Shown in pieces: positions 32,287 through 41,420 of a stretch of 64,000 bases of DNA. The DNA is from Desulfallas thermosapovorans DSM 6562 (GTDB lineage Bacteria > Bacillota > Desulfotomaculia > Desulfotomaculales > Desulfallaceae): NCBI RefSeq assembly GCF_008124625.1, contig NZ_VNHM01000009.1:81882-145881 (forward strand), read 5' to 3'. The translations under genes were made by a program, and so were the position numbers. The notes below the pieces were generated by a model. It was not told the DNA's origin, ran no database searches, and saw nothing but the letters and a program-made list of their open reading frames with translations. How positions within the stretch are numbered: position 1 is the first letter of the stretch; every line of letters begins with the position of its first letter.

Positions 32287-33783
32287 GTGACAATCAACGA
32301 AGCCATCATGTATTTGCGAAAAAGTAGAGACGATATAGAACGCGAACAGCGCACCGGAGAGGATGTACTACAATTACACCGTACCCGCTTATCTGAGTTT
32401 CTCACCGGCCGGGGTATTAAGTGGGCGGAACGTGCCGAAGTGAAAAGCGGCGATACCATAAAGGCCCGGCCAGTGTTTCAAAAGGTGTTAAAAGAGGATA
32501 TACCCTCCGGCCAATACCAAGCCATCTGTGTAACCGAAATATCCCGCCTGGGCCGGGGCGACATGGAGGATGCCGGTCGCATCTACAAGGCCCTCATTAG
32601 GTACAACATATGGGTAATTACCCCCCACAAAGACTATAACCCACAGAACCCTGCCGACCTCCGGCAAATCCGGTTTGAACTGTTTCTCTCCCGGGAAGAA
32701 TACGAACTAATTAAAGAACGATTATGGTCGGCGAGGGACCAGCGGGCAAAGCAAGGATTTGCTGCAAACTACATTGTTACCCTTGGTTATGAGCAATCCC
32801 GGGGGAAGGTTTTTGTCGTACCGGAGGAAGCGGAGCTAGTCAGAGAAATATTTGAGATGCGGGCAGACAATATGTCCTACCAGGAGATAGCTGATGTACT
32901 GAACCAGCGCGGGCTAATCACTAAGCGGGGAACGCAATATTATAGTTCAACTATCCAAAAGATAATTAAGAACCAGCGCTATATAGGTAAATCAAAATGG
33001 CGTGGGCAATACTATGACAGCCAGGCCCCGGCTATTGTGCCCTTGGAGCTATGGAACCAGGTACACCGGGAGGTAAATCCCAATAGGACGGTACGAAAAA
33101 AACTATCCAGGCTGGATAATCCTTACCTAGTTGAGCTCTACTGCCACGATTGCGGCAGCCGGATGTACGGCGAAAGGGCTACTATAGACAGGGTATTAGC
33201 CAATGGCCAGTATGTGCGGTATAACGAATACGGAATATATGTTTGTGTCGGTAGGAAAAACAAGGAGAATAAATGCGTCCACCGGGTAAGGGCGGAGCTT
33301 GTACATGATGCTGTAAGGCAGGAGCTGTCTAAGATGGCATACGACAAGGCGATAATCAAGGAGCTTATCCGTGATAGGCAGCAGCGGCTTGAATTTGATA
33401 CCGGCGGTCTCCAGGATAAGATAGACAGTAAAAACAATCAGATTAAACAAAAAGAAGCCTTCCTGTTAAAGTGCAAAGAGGATTATAAAAAGGGGGAGCT
33501 GGCAGCAGCTCTGTACTCTGAGTTTTACGAAGATACTATTAAAGAAATTGATGTACTAAAAGCGGAGATAAAAACAATCAAGCGAAAATTGGAAAAGGCT
33601 ACTATTAAGGTTGAAAGCCCGGAATTGGTCCTGCAGAAACTGAGGGCCACCCTGGACGATTGGGAACACATACCGAACAGGGATAAGAAGATAACTATAG
33701 CTTCGTTTCTCCCCAGGGTTGAAATATCTAAAAACGGGGTGCTGTTCATCGAAAGAATAATACCCCCCATTTTTGGGGGGTAA
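32287..33783 (+). CDS. int: Large serine recombinase (phage integrase)
   Basis: 498 residues from GTG 32287, 8 nt after AGGAG. The N-terminal catalytic domain has YLRKSRDD with the nucleophile near Ser13. The recombinase domain follows (EMRADNMSYQEIADVLNQRG). A zinc ribbon reads CHDCG...C...C. A long coiled coil at about 370-430 precedes the end. Length and order are typical of large serine integrases, which need no excision factor for integration but do for reversal. The integrase is immediately next to the attachment junction at 33806-33812, as expected for this class. Confidence 0.93.
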   Translation: MTINEAIMYLRKSRDDIEREQRTGEDVLQLHRTRLSEFLTGRGIKWAERAEVKSGDTIKARPVFQKVLKEDIPSGQYQAICVTEISRLGRGDMEDAGRIYKALIRYNIWVITPHKDYNPQNPADLRQIRFELFLSREEYELIKERLWSARDQRAKQGFAANYIVTLGYEQSRGKVFVVPEEAELVREIFEMRADNMSYQEIADVLNQRGLITKRGTQYYSSTIQKIIKNQRYIGKSKWRGQYYDSQAPAIVPLELWNQVHREVNPNRTVRKKLSRLDNPYLVELYCHDCGSRMYGERATIDRVLANGQYVRYNEYGIYVCVGRKNKENKCVHRVRAELVHDAVRQELSKMAYDKAIIKELIRDRQQRLEFDTGGLQDKIDSKNNQIKQKEAFLLKCKEDYKKGELAAALYSEFYEDTIKEIDVLKAEIKTIKRKLEKATIKVESPELVLQKLRATLDDWEHIPNRDKKITIASFLPRVEISKNGVLFIERIIPPIFGG

Positions 33784-33799
33784 AGTTAACTACTGTGTC

Positions 33800-33818
33800 T
33801 GGAATACGGACCGACAAT
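33800..33818. other. Prophage-host junction (att site) in comM
   Basis: Host comM similarity on the minus strand ends in the codons for EIVG (near 33810) and the frame then runs into phage sequence. The crossover is therefore close to 33806-33812, within GGAATACGGACCGACAATT. The partner site is outside the window, so the exact core cannot be seen. Confidence 0.6.
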
Positions 33819-33914
33819 TTCAAACCCGGGTAAACCCCTGGAAACATCTACTTCGACCCGTACAATATAAGCTTCCAACCCGTTTAAAGCCAGACTTTTC
33901 ACAATGGTTAGCAT
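33809..33914 (-). pseudogene. comM: 5' fragment of comM/yifB (Mg-chelatase-like ATPase), split by the prophage
   Basis: ATG 33914, 10 nt after GGAGG, encodes MLTIVKSLALNGLEAYIVRV followed by EVDVSRGLPGFEIVG. This is the invariant N-terminus of ComM/YifB, a DNA-uptake or recombination-related AAA+ protein of about 510 residues. Normally IVGLPD follows; here phage codons and a TAA follow. The rest should lie left of the window, beyond the other prophage end. Precise excision would restore it. Confidence 0.85.
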
Positions 33915-34138
33915 AGTATAAATACCTCCGCCCACATTTTTCGGCAAAAAGGTTACCAAACCCTGCTAATTGTATAAAAGAACGCCTGGTTTACAAACTA
34001 TTCAATCGCCAAATTAAAGTAAATAATACCAGGGAAAAATTATAAAAAAAAGAATAAATGTATTGTAGTTATTGGCAAGAAATTAAGGAAGACTATACCA
34101 GCCTTCCCTGATTTCTTGCCAATAACTGTTTTTCTTAA
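33915..34138. other. Intergenic region with long terminator-like hairpin
   Basis: AT-rich and without an ORF. GTTATTGGCAAGAAAT (34068-34083) pairs perfectly with ATTTCTTGCCAATAAC (34111-34126), with a second inner stem AAGGAAG/CCTTCC, followed by TTTTTC. It reads as a plus-strand terminator, yet no plus-strand gene precedes it in uninterrupted host DNA; it may be an attenuator for the following gene or insulate comM. Confidence 0.5.
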
Positions 34139-34167
34139 TTGAAGAAAAAAGACTTACATTATATAAT
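34139..34167 (+). promoter_or_regulatory. Promoter of the 34.2-38.1 kb genes
   Basis: TTGAAG (34139-34144), 17 nt, TATAAT (34162-34167), ending 45 nt upstream of the GTG at 34213. Confidence 0.6.
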
Positions 34168-34212
34168 CTATTTAATATTTAAAAGTGAAACACTAAATTG
34201 AGGTGATAGCAA

Positions 34213-34620
34213 GTGAACAGTCATCCATTGCTGCTGGTACAGAAAACCTCTCCGGATATTGCTCGATCTGAAACAACCGCCGATAGTGAAATTATCGCTA
34301 TTGCCATCTATGGAAAAAATATTGATGTACCTGTGCAGGTAACAACTCAACGAATATTTGAAGGAGAAGTTCCTTTCCGTTTCCCCACTGAAATTACCCG
34401 GGGGACCGCCAAGTGCAGAATTGTCTACCGCTACACGCTGGCGCAGTGGCGCGAATTACTGGAAACCACCACAATGCCGGCCTCCCCGGCCGCTTTAAAA
34501 CAGCTGATGATCCCCATGTTGTTGTACATGCAACAAAATTTCCCGGATATTTTTAAGGATATTGAATATGACCGTGAATTTAACACTGACCAGTATGCAG
34601 AATTGATGGCTCTGGCGTAA
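34213..34620 (+). CDS. Hypothetical protein upstream of the dehydratase genes
   Basis: 135 residues from a GTG preceded by GAGGTGATAG. A beta-rich first half (SEIIAIAIYGKNIDVPVQVT) and a helical end (LKQLMIPMLLYMQQNFPDIF). No signal peptide or known family. The 190 nt downstream hold no other gene or clear terminator. Host-like composition. Confidence 0.6.
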   Translation: MNSHPLLLVQKTSPDIARSETTADSEIIAIAIYGKNIDVPVQVTTQRIFEGEVPFRFPTEITRGTAKCRIVYRYTLAQWRELLETTTMPASPAALKQLMIPMLLYMQQNFPDIFKDIEYDREFNTDQYAELMALA

Positions 34621-34812
34621 AATAATTTACTCTGGATTAAATAGCGTAACTTAAAGGGGAATTTATTGGCCTGAAATGAATAATGGTTCAGTATAAAACC
34701 CGGATAATTTTCTAAATATTTTTTAAAGATTAACAAAAACGACTATTTAATGAACCGGTCTGAAGTAAGCGGAATCGTTCTCAAGTTCATTCCCGGTGGA
34801 GGTTACAATTAT

Positions 34813-35934
34813 ATGCATAAAAAAAGCCGATCGTATACACCAATTGATTATTTAGAATTGCTTCTGGAAGAAGCCGCCCTTAACGGCACAAAGCGCAGGG
34901 AGCGTTACCCCGGGCGGCATTTTTTCGGGTATTTTTGCAGCTATTGGCCTGAGGAATTTATTCTGGCTGCGGGCTTTGAGCCCTTGCGCATCCTGCCCAC
35001 CAGCACCCGGGGTACCCCGGCGGAATTGCCGGCTTACTGCTGCTCACTGGCCAGGATTAGTCTGGCCACAGCCATATCCGGTGGTTACCGGGACCTGGCC
35101 GGGGTCGGTTTTGCGCATACCTGCGATACCATGCAGTGCCTGGGAGGTGTATGGAACCAGACCACCCAAAGTGGAACCATCCTGTCAATGGTTCCACCGG
35201 TACTCCCGAACGCCCCGGGAGCCCACCGGTATTATGAGGGCGAATTGAAATCCTTGCTCGCCCAAATGAGCAGCCTGGCGGACTGCCAGATAAGTGATAC
35301 GAGATTAAGGCCAGCAATGGAGCTATGCCATAGCATCCGCCAACTGGTGGCTGAACTTGACCATATGCGCCATGACCTGCCTTCGCCACTGGTATCGGCA
35401 TTAATGCGTGCCGGGCAGGTAATGCCCCGCACTGATTATGCCCGGGCTTTGGAAGCCGCATTGCCCGCCGTTAGGGAAAAAACCAGCCGTGGCCAGAAAC
35501 GCCTGCGGGTTATGATCAGCGGGGCTGTTTTTGAAAATGACAGCTTGTTTCAAATGGTTGAGGAATTGGGCGGACGGGTAGTGGCCGATGACACCTGTAC
35601 CGGATTTCGTCACTATGAAGCCGGCAATAAATGGGACTATACCGACCCGCTAAAAGCGCTGGTGCAGCGTTATGCCAACATGCCCCCCTGCCCATGCCGC
35701 CATCGTGGACTGGAAGAGAGAATAAACTATTTGATAAAACTGGCCCGGGATAGGCAAGCCACCGGTGCTGTACTGGTGATTAGAAAATACTGTGAACCCC
35801 ATGCCTGGGATTGCGTGCCCCTGACCAGTGGATTGCGTTCAGCAGGTATAAACACGCTGGTACTGGAATTGGAGGGGGCGGTTCCCGGGGGGCAAGAGCG
35901 CACCAGGCTGCAAGCTTTTTTGGAAAGTCTGTAA
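34813..35934 (+). CDS. 2-hydroxyacyl-CoA dehydratase, D-component family, subunit 1
   Basis: 373 residues from ATG 34813, with GGAGG 10 nt upstream. The gene frame is open upstream to 34750 but lacks a ribosome site there. It has the HgdB/FldBC/BadDE pattern: GYFCSYWPEEFILAAGFEPL, CCSLARISLA, FAHTCDTMQCLGG and RLRVMISGAVFENDSLFQM. Conserved Cys likely hold a 4Fe-4S cluster. It pairs with 35978-37207 to form a heterodimeric dehydratase or reductase. Substrate cannot be told from sequence. Confidence 0.85.
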   Translation: MHKKSRSYTPIDYLELLLEEAALNGTKRRERYPGRHFFGYFCSYWPEEFILAAGFEPLRILPTSTRGTPAELPAYCCSLARISLATAISGGYRDLAGVGFAHTCDTMQCLGGVWNQTTQSGTILSMVPPVLPNAPGAHRYYEGELKSLLAQMSSLADCQISDTRLRPAMELCHSIRQLVAELDHMRHDLPSPLVSALMRAGQVMPRTDYARALEAALPAVREKTSRGQKRLRVMISGAVFENDSLFQMVEELGGRVVADDTCTGFRHYEAGNKWDYTDPLKALVQRYANMPPCPCRHRGLEERINYLIKLARDRQATGAVLVIRKYCEPHAWDCVPLTSGLRSAGINTLVLELEGAVPGGQERTRLQAFLESL

Positions 35935-35977
35935 TTTTTTGGCGCCACATAAACGCCAGACATAAGGAGAGATAAAA

Positions 35978-37207
35978 ATGGCTACAAAGCGTCGTTATCT
36001 ACCACTGGCCAGTACGCGGCACCTGGAAAAAATGATGACTAAATATTATGCCTTATCCCGCTATCACAGGCTTTGGGGTAAACCTTTAAAGCGACCGCTG
36101 GCCTGGATAACCAGCGGTGCCCCGGTGGAGCTATTGCGGGCATTTAATATACATCCTGTTTACCCGGAAAACTACGGGGCAATATGTGGTACGAGACGGG
36201 TATCCACCGATCTCTGCCAGGTGGCCGAAGCTGCGGGATATTCCCAGGACCTCTGCTCCTATGCCAGATCCCATATCGGCTCGATTCTGCGTCCCGACCT
36301 GGCCCCCATGGGCGGCCTGCCCAAACCGCCTGATATGCTGGTATGCTGCACTAACATTTGCGGCACCGTGCTTAAATGGTACGAAGCACTGGCCCGAATA
36401 TTCAACGTGCCGCTGCTGGTGCTGGACACTCCCTTTCTCCCCGGTGACTTGACCGCTCATGCCCGGCAATATGTGCTTGAACAGCTAAAGGAAATGGTAA
36501 CCGCGCTGGAACGTCTAACCGGTCGCCCTTTAAATAGAGATGAATTAAACCGGCAACTGGCCCGGAGCAGCGAAACCATCCGGCTTTGGAAGGAAATACG
36601 TCAATTATGCCGTGCCACGCCGTCGCCGCTGAACGCACCGGACTTGTTCATTCATATGGCCCCCATAGTAACCTTGCGGGGAACCCGGCAGGCGGTTGAT
36701 TATTACCGTAGATTAAAGGATGAGGTTAAACAAAGGGTACAGCAGGGCCAGGGTGCGGTGGAGGGAGAAAAAATACGCCTTGTTTGGGACAATATTGCCA
36801 TTTGGTACCAAATATTCGGGTTTTTTAAAATGTTTTCCCAGCAAGGCGCTTGCTTCGTTACCGATACTTACAGCGGTGGATGGGTTATGGAATTATCACC
36901 GGGCGACCCGCTGGAGAGCATGGCGGCCACATATACAGAGATTTTTTTAAACCGCTCCCCGGAATTTCGGGCCCGGCAAATGATTGAATTGATACAGGAT
37001 TACAAAGCCGACGGTTTTGTCATGCACTCCAATAGATCCTGCAAACCTTATTCGCTGGTGCAGGAGGTTATCCGCCGCCGGGTAATGCAGCAGACCGGCG
37101 TTCCGGGGCTGGTGGTGGAAGCGGATATGACCGACCAAAGGGTTTATGCGGAAGAACCAATCCGCAACCGGGTGCAGGCCTTTCTGGAAACTGTGGGCGG
37201 CTTATAA
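35978..37207 (+). CDS. 2-hydroxyacyl-CoA dehydratase, D-component family, subunit 2
   Basis: 409 residues. ASTRHLEKMMTKYY and WITSGAPVELLRAFNIHPVY are typical, followed by DLCSYARSHIGS and VCCTNICGTVLKWYE with the cluster Cys. The C-terminal half has GFVMHSNRSCKPYSLVQEV. It is 43 nt after subunit 1. Together with the ATP-dependent activator downstream it would remove a hydroxyl group from a 2-hydroxyacyl-CoA (or reduce an aryl-CoA). Substrate unknown. Confidence 0.87.
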   Translation: MATKRRYLPLASTRHLEKMMTKYYALSRYHRLWGKPLKRPLAWITSGAPVELLRAFNIHPVYPENYGAICGTRRVSTDLCQVAEAAGYSQDLCSYARSHIGSILRPDLAPMGGLPKPPDMLVCCTNICGTVLKWYEALARIFNVPLLVLDTPFLPGDLTAHARQYVLEQLKEMVTALERLTGRPLNRDELNRQLARSSETIRLWKEIRQLCRATPSPLNAPDLFIHMAPIVTLRGTRQAVDYYRRLKDEVKQRVQQGQGAVEGEKIRLVWDNIAIWYQIFGFFKMFSQQGACFVTDTYSGGWVMELSPGDPLESMAATYTEIFLNRSPEFRARQMIELIQDYKADGFVMHSNRSCKPYSLVQEVIRRRVMQQTGVPGLVVEADMTDQRVYAEEPIRNRVQAFLETVGGL

Positions 37208-37303
37208 TAACCCTGCCCGGCTACCTGTGACCCCTTAAAGGCACAGCTTTTTTAACTATAAACCGTAATGTTTATATTTTTAGAAAAATGGAGGTCCATT
37301 AAA

Positions 37304-38086
37304 ATGGGACAATACTTCTTGGGAGTAGATATAGGCTCCCTTACCACCAAGGTGGTGCTGGTGAACACCGGGAGCGAAATGGTAGCCAGGGCCACCGGGC
37401 GTTCAGGTTACAGCGGTCGCACTGTGGCCGAACGGCTGGTGACTGAACTACTGCGTGAAAGGGGTATGAACAAAAATGAAATAGCGGCAACGGTGGCTAC
37501 CGGCTATGGCCGGGTTACCTTTCCCGCGGATCGTGAAGTATCCGAAATCACCTGCCAGGCCCGGGGCATTGCTCACCTGTTCGGTGACGCCAGGACAGTA
37601 ATTGACATAGGCGGCCAGGACAGTAAAGTAATCAGACTGCTGCCCGGTGGCAAGGTGATTGACTTTGCCATGAATGACAAATGCGCGGCTGGTACGGGGC
37701 GGTTCTTGGAGGTCATGGCCCAAGCCCTGGAATTAAGGGTGGAGGACTTGGGCGAACTGGCCGCAGTAGCCCGGAAGCACTGTAATATTTCATCATTCTG
37801 CACGGTTTTTGCAGAATCTGAAGTAATTTCCCACGTGTCCGCCGGTGCACCAAAGGCAGATATCGTGGCCGGGGTTTGTGATGCTGTGGCCGCACGGGTG
37901 GCTACCATGACTTCCCGTACCGGCTTGGAACCGGAAGTGGTATTCACCGGTGGAGTTGCCCGCAACTCCGGTGTTGTAAATGCCCTGGCCAAACAACTGG
38001 GCTGCCCCTTGCAAGTGCCGGGTGAGCCGGAAATTACCGCGGCTTTGGGAGCCGCTCTATTCGCTCGGGGCATAATAGGTGATTGA
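37304..38086 (+). CDS. 2-hydroxyacyl-CoA dehydratase activator, HgdC/BadFG-type ATPase
   Basis: 260 residues from ATG 37304, 9 nt after GGAGG. ASKHA ATPase motifs: FLGVDIGSLTTKVVLVN, TGYGRVTFPADREVSEITC, TVIDIGGQDSKVIRL, and the bridging Cys in NDKCAAGTGRFLEVMAQALE and SSFCTVFAESEVIS. It transfers one electron to the dehydratase at the cost of ATP. It is 97 nt after subunit 2 and forms one operon with it. Confidence 0.92.
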   Translation: MGQYFLGVDIGSLTTKVVLVNTGSEMVARATGRSGYSGRTVAERLVTELLRERGMNKNEIAATVATGYGRVTFPADREVSEITCQARGIAHLFGDARTVIDIGGQDSKVIRLLPGGKVIDFAMNDKCAAGTGRFLEVMAQALELRVEDLGELAAVARKHCNISSFCTVFAESEVISHVSAGAPKADIVAGVCDAVAARVATMTSRTGLEPEVVFTGGVARNSGVVNALAKQLGCPLQVPGEPEITAALGAALFARGIIGD

Positions 38087-38143
38087 GCACGATATATACC
38101 GGTTAGCAGCACCGTACAAAAAAAGCACCCGGAGGTACTTTAG

Positions 38144-38253
38144 TGGCAGGTGTTGTAAGGTTGAAAGTCAGTAGACTTTCAACCTTATATTCATGCCTTT
38201 CCCGGGCACAAAACGTCATGAAAGAATTTCTTTCAGACTTTCAACACCTGGCA
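38144..38253. repeat. Nested inverted-repeat element between dehydratase genes and yraN
   Basis: An outer pair (TGGCAGGTGTTG at 38144 and CAACACCTGGCA at 38242, one mismatch) encloses a perfect 13-bp hairpin (AAGGTTGAAAGTC, AGTA loop, GACTTTCAACCTT, 38157-38186). The 282-bp gap 38087-38368 has no gene. A 13-nt piece (ATGGTGCCAGGTG) recurs at 52679-52691. It looks like a miniature repeat or a structured RNA. Confidence 0.5.
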
Positions 38254-38368
38254 CCATCAACATGGTGGCTTTGTAGATATGAGATTCAGTTGGTACAAAA
38301 GAATGAATATGTTTCAAATTAAATGCTTTAAAATTTAAAATATTCCAAGAATTAAAAAACTATAACCT

Positions 38369-38722
38369 TTAAAACGCATTTTCGATATGATTAATAGTAG
38401 TCTCCCCGGCACAGTGTACAGCCAATACATCAAAACGCACATCCACGTTATATATCGACCTTTTCAACAGGTATACCTGGGACAACCGCCGCAGTTTATT
38501 AATTTTGGCGGCAGTTATACTTTCCTGGGGTAAACCGCACGCTCCGCTGCTTCTGGTGCGCACCTCCACAAAAACCAGGCAATTCCCCTGCCGGGCAATG
38601 ATATCAATTTCCCCCAGGCGGCACCGAAAATTACGTTCAACAATTTGTAACCCTTTTCTTTGCAGGTATTCAGCGGCCATGTTTTCGCCGGTGATACCCA
38701 GATTGCGTCTCCACAAAGTCAC
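38369..38722 (-). CDS. yraN: YraN family (UPF0102) nuclease-like protein
   Basis: 117 residues. GENMAAEYLQRKGLQIVERN, FRCRLGEIDIIARQGNCLVF and VEVRTRSS form the restriction-endonuclease-like core (E, D, E-x-R). Family length matches. It normally sits just before comM; here the dehydratase operon lies in between. Confidence 0.92.
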   Translation of the reverse strand: MTLWRRNLGITGENMAAEYLQRKGLQIVERNFRCRLGEIDIIARQGNCLVFVEVRTRSSGACGLPQESITAAKINKLRRLSQVYLLKRSIYNVDVRFDVLAVHCAGETTINHIENAF

Positions 38723-38732
38723 CGCTTCTAAC

Positions 38733-39185
38733 CTACTTTCCCCGGGGCAGCAAATCCTTGTCCATTAAATATTCAGTCAACAACTTGGCGGTATTACCGG
38801 TTATTTTGAGGCAATTAACCATATGCTCGCGACTGTCTATTTCGTGGGGGTTTAACACCCGGCAGCAAGTAGCCCCGAATTTTTGTTCAAAGCGATCATG
38901 CAACTCCTTGGACAGGCGGTAGCAAACGTCCCGGTCCCCCATATCGGTACCAACTCGGCCTTTAATTAAACTAACCATGGCCGCCGATGCTGTCAGTGCA
39001 CCGCACATACAGCCGGCATGTCCCAATCCCCCCCCGAATGCGGTAAACATTTTAACCAGGCCCGGGTCAACATCCGGTGCCACCAATTCCCGGAAGGCAA
39101 GAAAAATTGCTTCTGCGCAGTTGTGCCCGATCTTAAAATTGTCTCCGGCTTTGTTTCTCATTTCAATGGCCAGATCTTTTTCCAT
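38733..39185 (-). CDS. C_GCAxxG_C_C family redox/heme-related protein
   Basis: 150 residues from ATG 39185 after AAAGGAG. The motif HNCAEAIF, then FGGGLGHAGCMCGALTAS, fits the family name, with later Cys in CCRVLNPHE and NCLKITG. Conserved Cys suggest a cofactor. The role is unknown. It precedes yraN by 10 nt. Confidence 0.85.
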   Translation of the reverse strand: MEKDLAIEMRNKAGDNFKIGHNCAEAIFLAFRELVAPDVDPGLVKMFTAFGGGLGHAGCMCGALTASAAMVSLIKGRVGTDMGDRDVCYRLSKELHDRFEQKFGATCCRVLNPHEIDSREHMVNCLKITGNTAKLLTEYLMDKDLLPRGK

Positions 39186-39224
39186 GTTGTCAACCACTCC
39201 TTTTTTTAATTTGGGATCTATATA

Positions 39225-40421
39225 TTATTTTTTTACCCTGAGCTTTTTAATAGCAGCATTTAAGCCATCCAGGGTCAATTCATACATAGGAAATACCTTG
39301 CGAATCAATCCAATGGTATAGCTACCCTCCACCGTATCCCAGTACTGTCCGGGTACAGGATTTAGCCATACACTGTGTTCAAAGTGGCCGGCCAGTCTTT
39401 GCAACCACACCATGCCCGGTTCCTCGTTATCAGCCCCCCATTCCAACGCCCCGTAAGGCATCAGCAATTCCCCGGCACCCATGCTGGCATCACCCACCAT
39501 GATAAGCCGGTAATCCGAGCCAAACCGGCGCAAAAAGTCAAAAGTATTAATGGAATTACGTCTCATGCAAAAGGGATCCTTAAAAATAATCTCATATACA
39601 CAGTTATGAAAATAAAAAAACTGCAGATCACGAAAATGTGTGGATTTGTTGGCAGCGTTAAACAACCGGCTGCAAAGCCTTTGGTAAGGATTCATGGAAC
39701 CACCGGAATCCATCAAAATAAGCAGCCTAATTTTATTTTTGCGCCCCCTGGTCCACACCAGTTCCAAGCGACCGGCGTTGCGTCCGGTGGCATCCACAGT
39801 GGCATCCAGGTCGAGCACATCCCGCTCTCCATCCACCGCTGTACTGAGCAGGCGTAATTTACGCAGGGCCAGCTCAAACTGCCGGGTGCTCAATGTTTCA
39901 TCCGAGCGGAAATCACGGTAGGCACGCTGGGCGGCCACTTTGACCGCTGAACGGTTAACAGATTCTCCCCCAATGCGCACACCGGCCGGGTGGTAACCGG
40001 AATGACCGAAGGGTGAAGTACCTCCAGTACCAATCCAATGAGAACCCCCGTGGTGCTGCTCCGTCTGCTGCATTAAACGCTCGGCTAGTTTTCTTTTCAA
40101 CTCTTCTAGGTTCCACTGCAGTTCCGGTTTTTTATTCGCCGGGTTTACCTTAAGGGGTGGCAGCGCATTTTCCAGCCATTTGAGCACTTCTGCCGTTATT
40201 TCCGGTGGCGTTTCAATACCTTCGAAACACTTTAAAAAGGCACGGTCAAAGGCGTCGTACTGGGTTTCACTTTTTACCAATACTGAGCGGGCCAAATAGT
40301 AAAAACTTATCAAACTGCTATTGGCTAATCCATACTGCAACGCCTCCATCAATGTCAACCATTCGGTAAGGGAAACATTAACTCCTTCCCGGCGTAAACC
40401 ATAAAAAAGCCCGGTAAACAT
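39225..40421 (-). CDS. VWA-domain protein, CoxE-like
   Basis: 398 residues. The MIDAS motif ILMDSGGSMNP is in the central part, with later YRLIMVGDASMGAGELL. The N-terminal 190 residues are helical with a Gly/His-rich linker (EQHHGGSHWIGTGGTS). It follows the MoxR ATPase by 4 nt; MoxR-VWA pairs act as metal-dependent chaperones or cofactor-insertion factors. Client unknown. Confidence 0.88.
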   Translation of the reverse strand: MFTGLFYGLRREGVNVSLTEWLTLMEALQYGLANSSLISFYYLARSVLVKSETQYDAFDRAFLKCFEGIETPPEITAEVLKWLENALPPLKVNPANKKPELQWNLEELKRKLAERLMQQTEQHHGGSHWIGTGGTSPFGHSGYHPAGVRIGGESVNRSAVKVAAQRAYRDFRSDETLSTRQFELALRKLRLLSTAVDGERDVLDLDATVDATGRNAGRLELVWTRGRKNKIRLLILMDSGGSMNPYQRLCSRLFNAANKSTHFRDLQFFYFHNCVYEIIFKDPFCMRRNSINTFDFLRRFGSDYRLIMVGDASMGAGELLMPYGALEWGADNEEPGMVWLQRLAGHFEHSVWLNPVPGQYWDTVEGSYTIGLIRKVFPMYELTLDGLNAAIKKLRVKK

Positions 40422-40425
40422 TAGA

Positions 40426-41307
40426 TCAACTCCGCCAGTAACCCGTTATATGTTTATTTCCCGCTACCCGGGCGTTATTACCGGCACCACCGCCGTGCCT
40501 GCGCCGCCATAAGGCCATATCGTTGTCTTTTTTAAGCAGCACCCCGGGCAGGGGTATCTCCTTTTCTATAGTACGCGGGTCAATGCCACCAACCGCCAGG
40601 GCCTGTACCCAATCCAAAAGCTCGCTGGTGCTAGGCTTTTTTTGCAACCCGGGCAGGTTTCGGATACCGTAAAAAGCATTTACAGCAGCCCGCACCAACT
40701 CTTGGGGCAGGTCCGGGTAATGCACATTGATAATTTGGCGCATCATCTCTTCATCCGGAAAGGCAATGTAATGGAATATACACCTGCGCAGGAATGCATC
40801 CGGCAGTTCCTTTTCAGCATTGCTGGTAATAATTACGATAGGACGGTGTTTGGCCGTAATTGTTTCGCCGGTCTCGGGAATGTAAAAGCTCATTTGATCC
40901 AATTCCCATAGTAAATCATTGGGAAATTCTATATCAGCCTTATCAATTTCATCAATCAGCAATACAACCCGTTCCGGCGACATGAACGCTTCGCCAAGTT
41001 TACCCAACCTGATATACTGCTTGATATTACCAACATCCCCTTCGCCAAACTGGCTATCGTACAAACGCTGCACGGTATCATAAATATACAGGCCATCCTG
41101 GGCTTTGGTGGTGGATTTGATGTTCCAGATCAGCAAGGGCATTTTTAAATTGTCGGCAATACTAAGGGCCAGCATGGTTTTACCGGTACCCGGTTCGCCT
41201 TTGATTAAAAGTGGCCGGTTAAGGGCTGCCGCCACATTAACGGCACTAATTAACTCTTCAGAGGCAATGTACTTTGCCGAGCCATGATACACCATGTTGT
41301 TCTTCAT
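40426..41307 (-). CDS. MoxR-type AAA+ ATPase
   Basis: 293 residues. Walker A LIKGEPGTGKTMLALS, Walker B RVVLLIDEIDKAD, sensor 1 PIVIITSNAEKELPDAF and arginine finger region RRCIFHYI. It starts after GAGGTGCATGA. Upstream on the minus strand lies a TATAAT (41340-41345) and the near-palindrome GGTCAAATTTAACC (41324-41337). It partners the VWA protein. Confidence 0.93.
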   Translation of the reverse strand: MKNNMVYHGSAKYIASEELISAVNVAAALNRPLLIKGEPGTGKTMLALSIADNLKMPLLIWNIKSTTKAQDGLYIYDTVQRLYDSQFGEGDVGNIKQYIRLGKLGEAFMSPERVVLLIDEIDKADIEFPNDLLWELDQMSFYIPETGETITAKHRPIVIITSNAEKELPDAFLRRCIFHYIAFPDEEMMRQIINVHYPDLPQELVRAAVNAFYGIRNLPGLQKKPSTSELLDWVQALAVGGIDPRTIEKEIPLPGVLLKKDNDMALWRRRHGGGAGNNARVAGNKHITGYWRS

Positions 41308-41368
41308 TCATGCACCTCGTCAAGGTTAAATTTGACCTAATTATACCACGAATTATGAGCTTACAGCA

Positions 41369-41405
41369 CAAAAAAAGCCTCCCATCTTAAAATGAGAGGC
41401 TTTCA
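41369..41405 (-). terminator. Terminator after nuoN
   Basis: On the minus strand AAGCCTC(T)CAT TTTAAG ATG(G)GAGGCTT is followed by TTTTT. It ends the nuo operon 16 nt after the nuoN stop. Confidence 0.85.
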
Positions 41406-41420
41406 CATTTACATAACATA

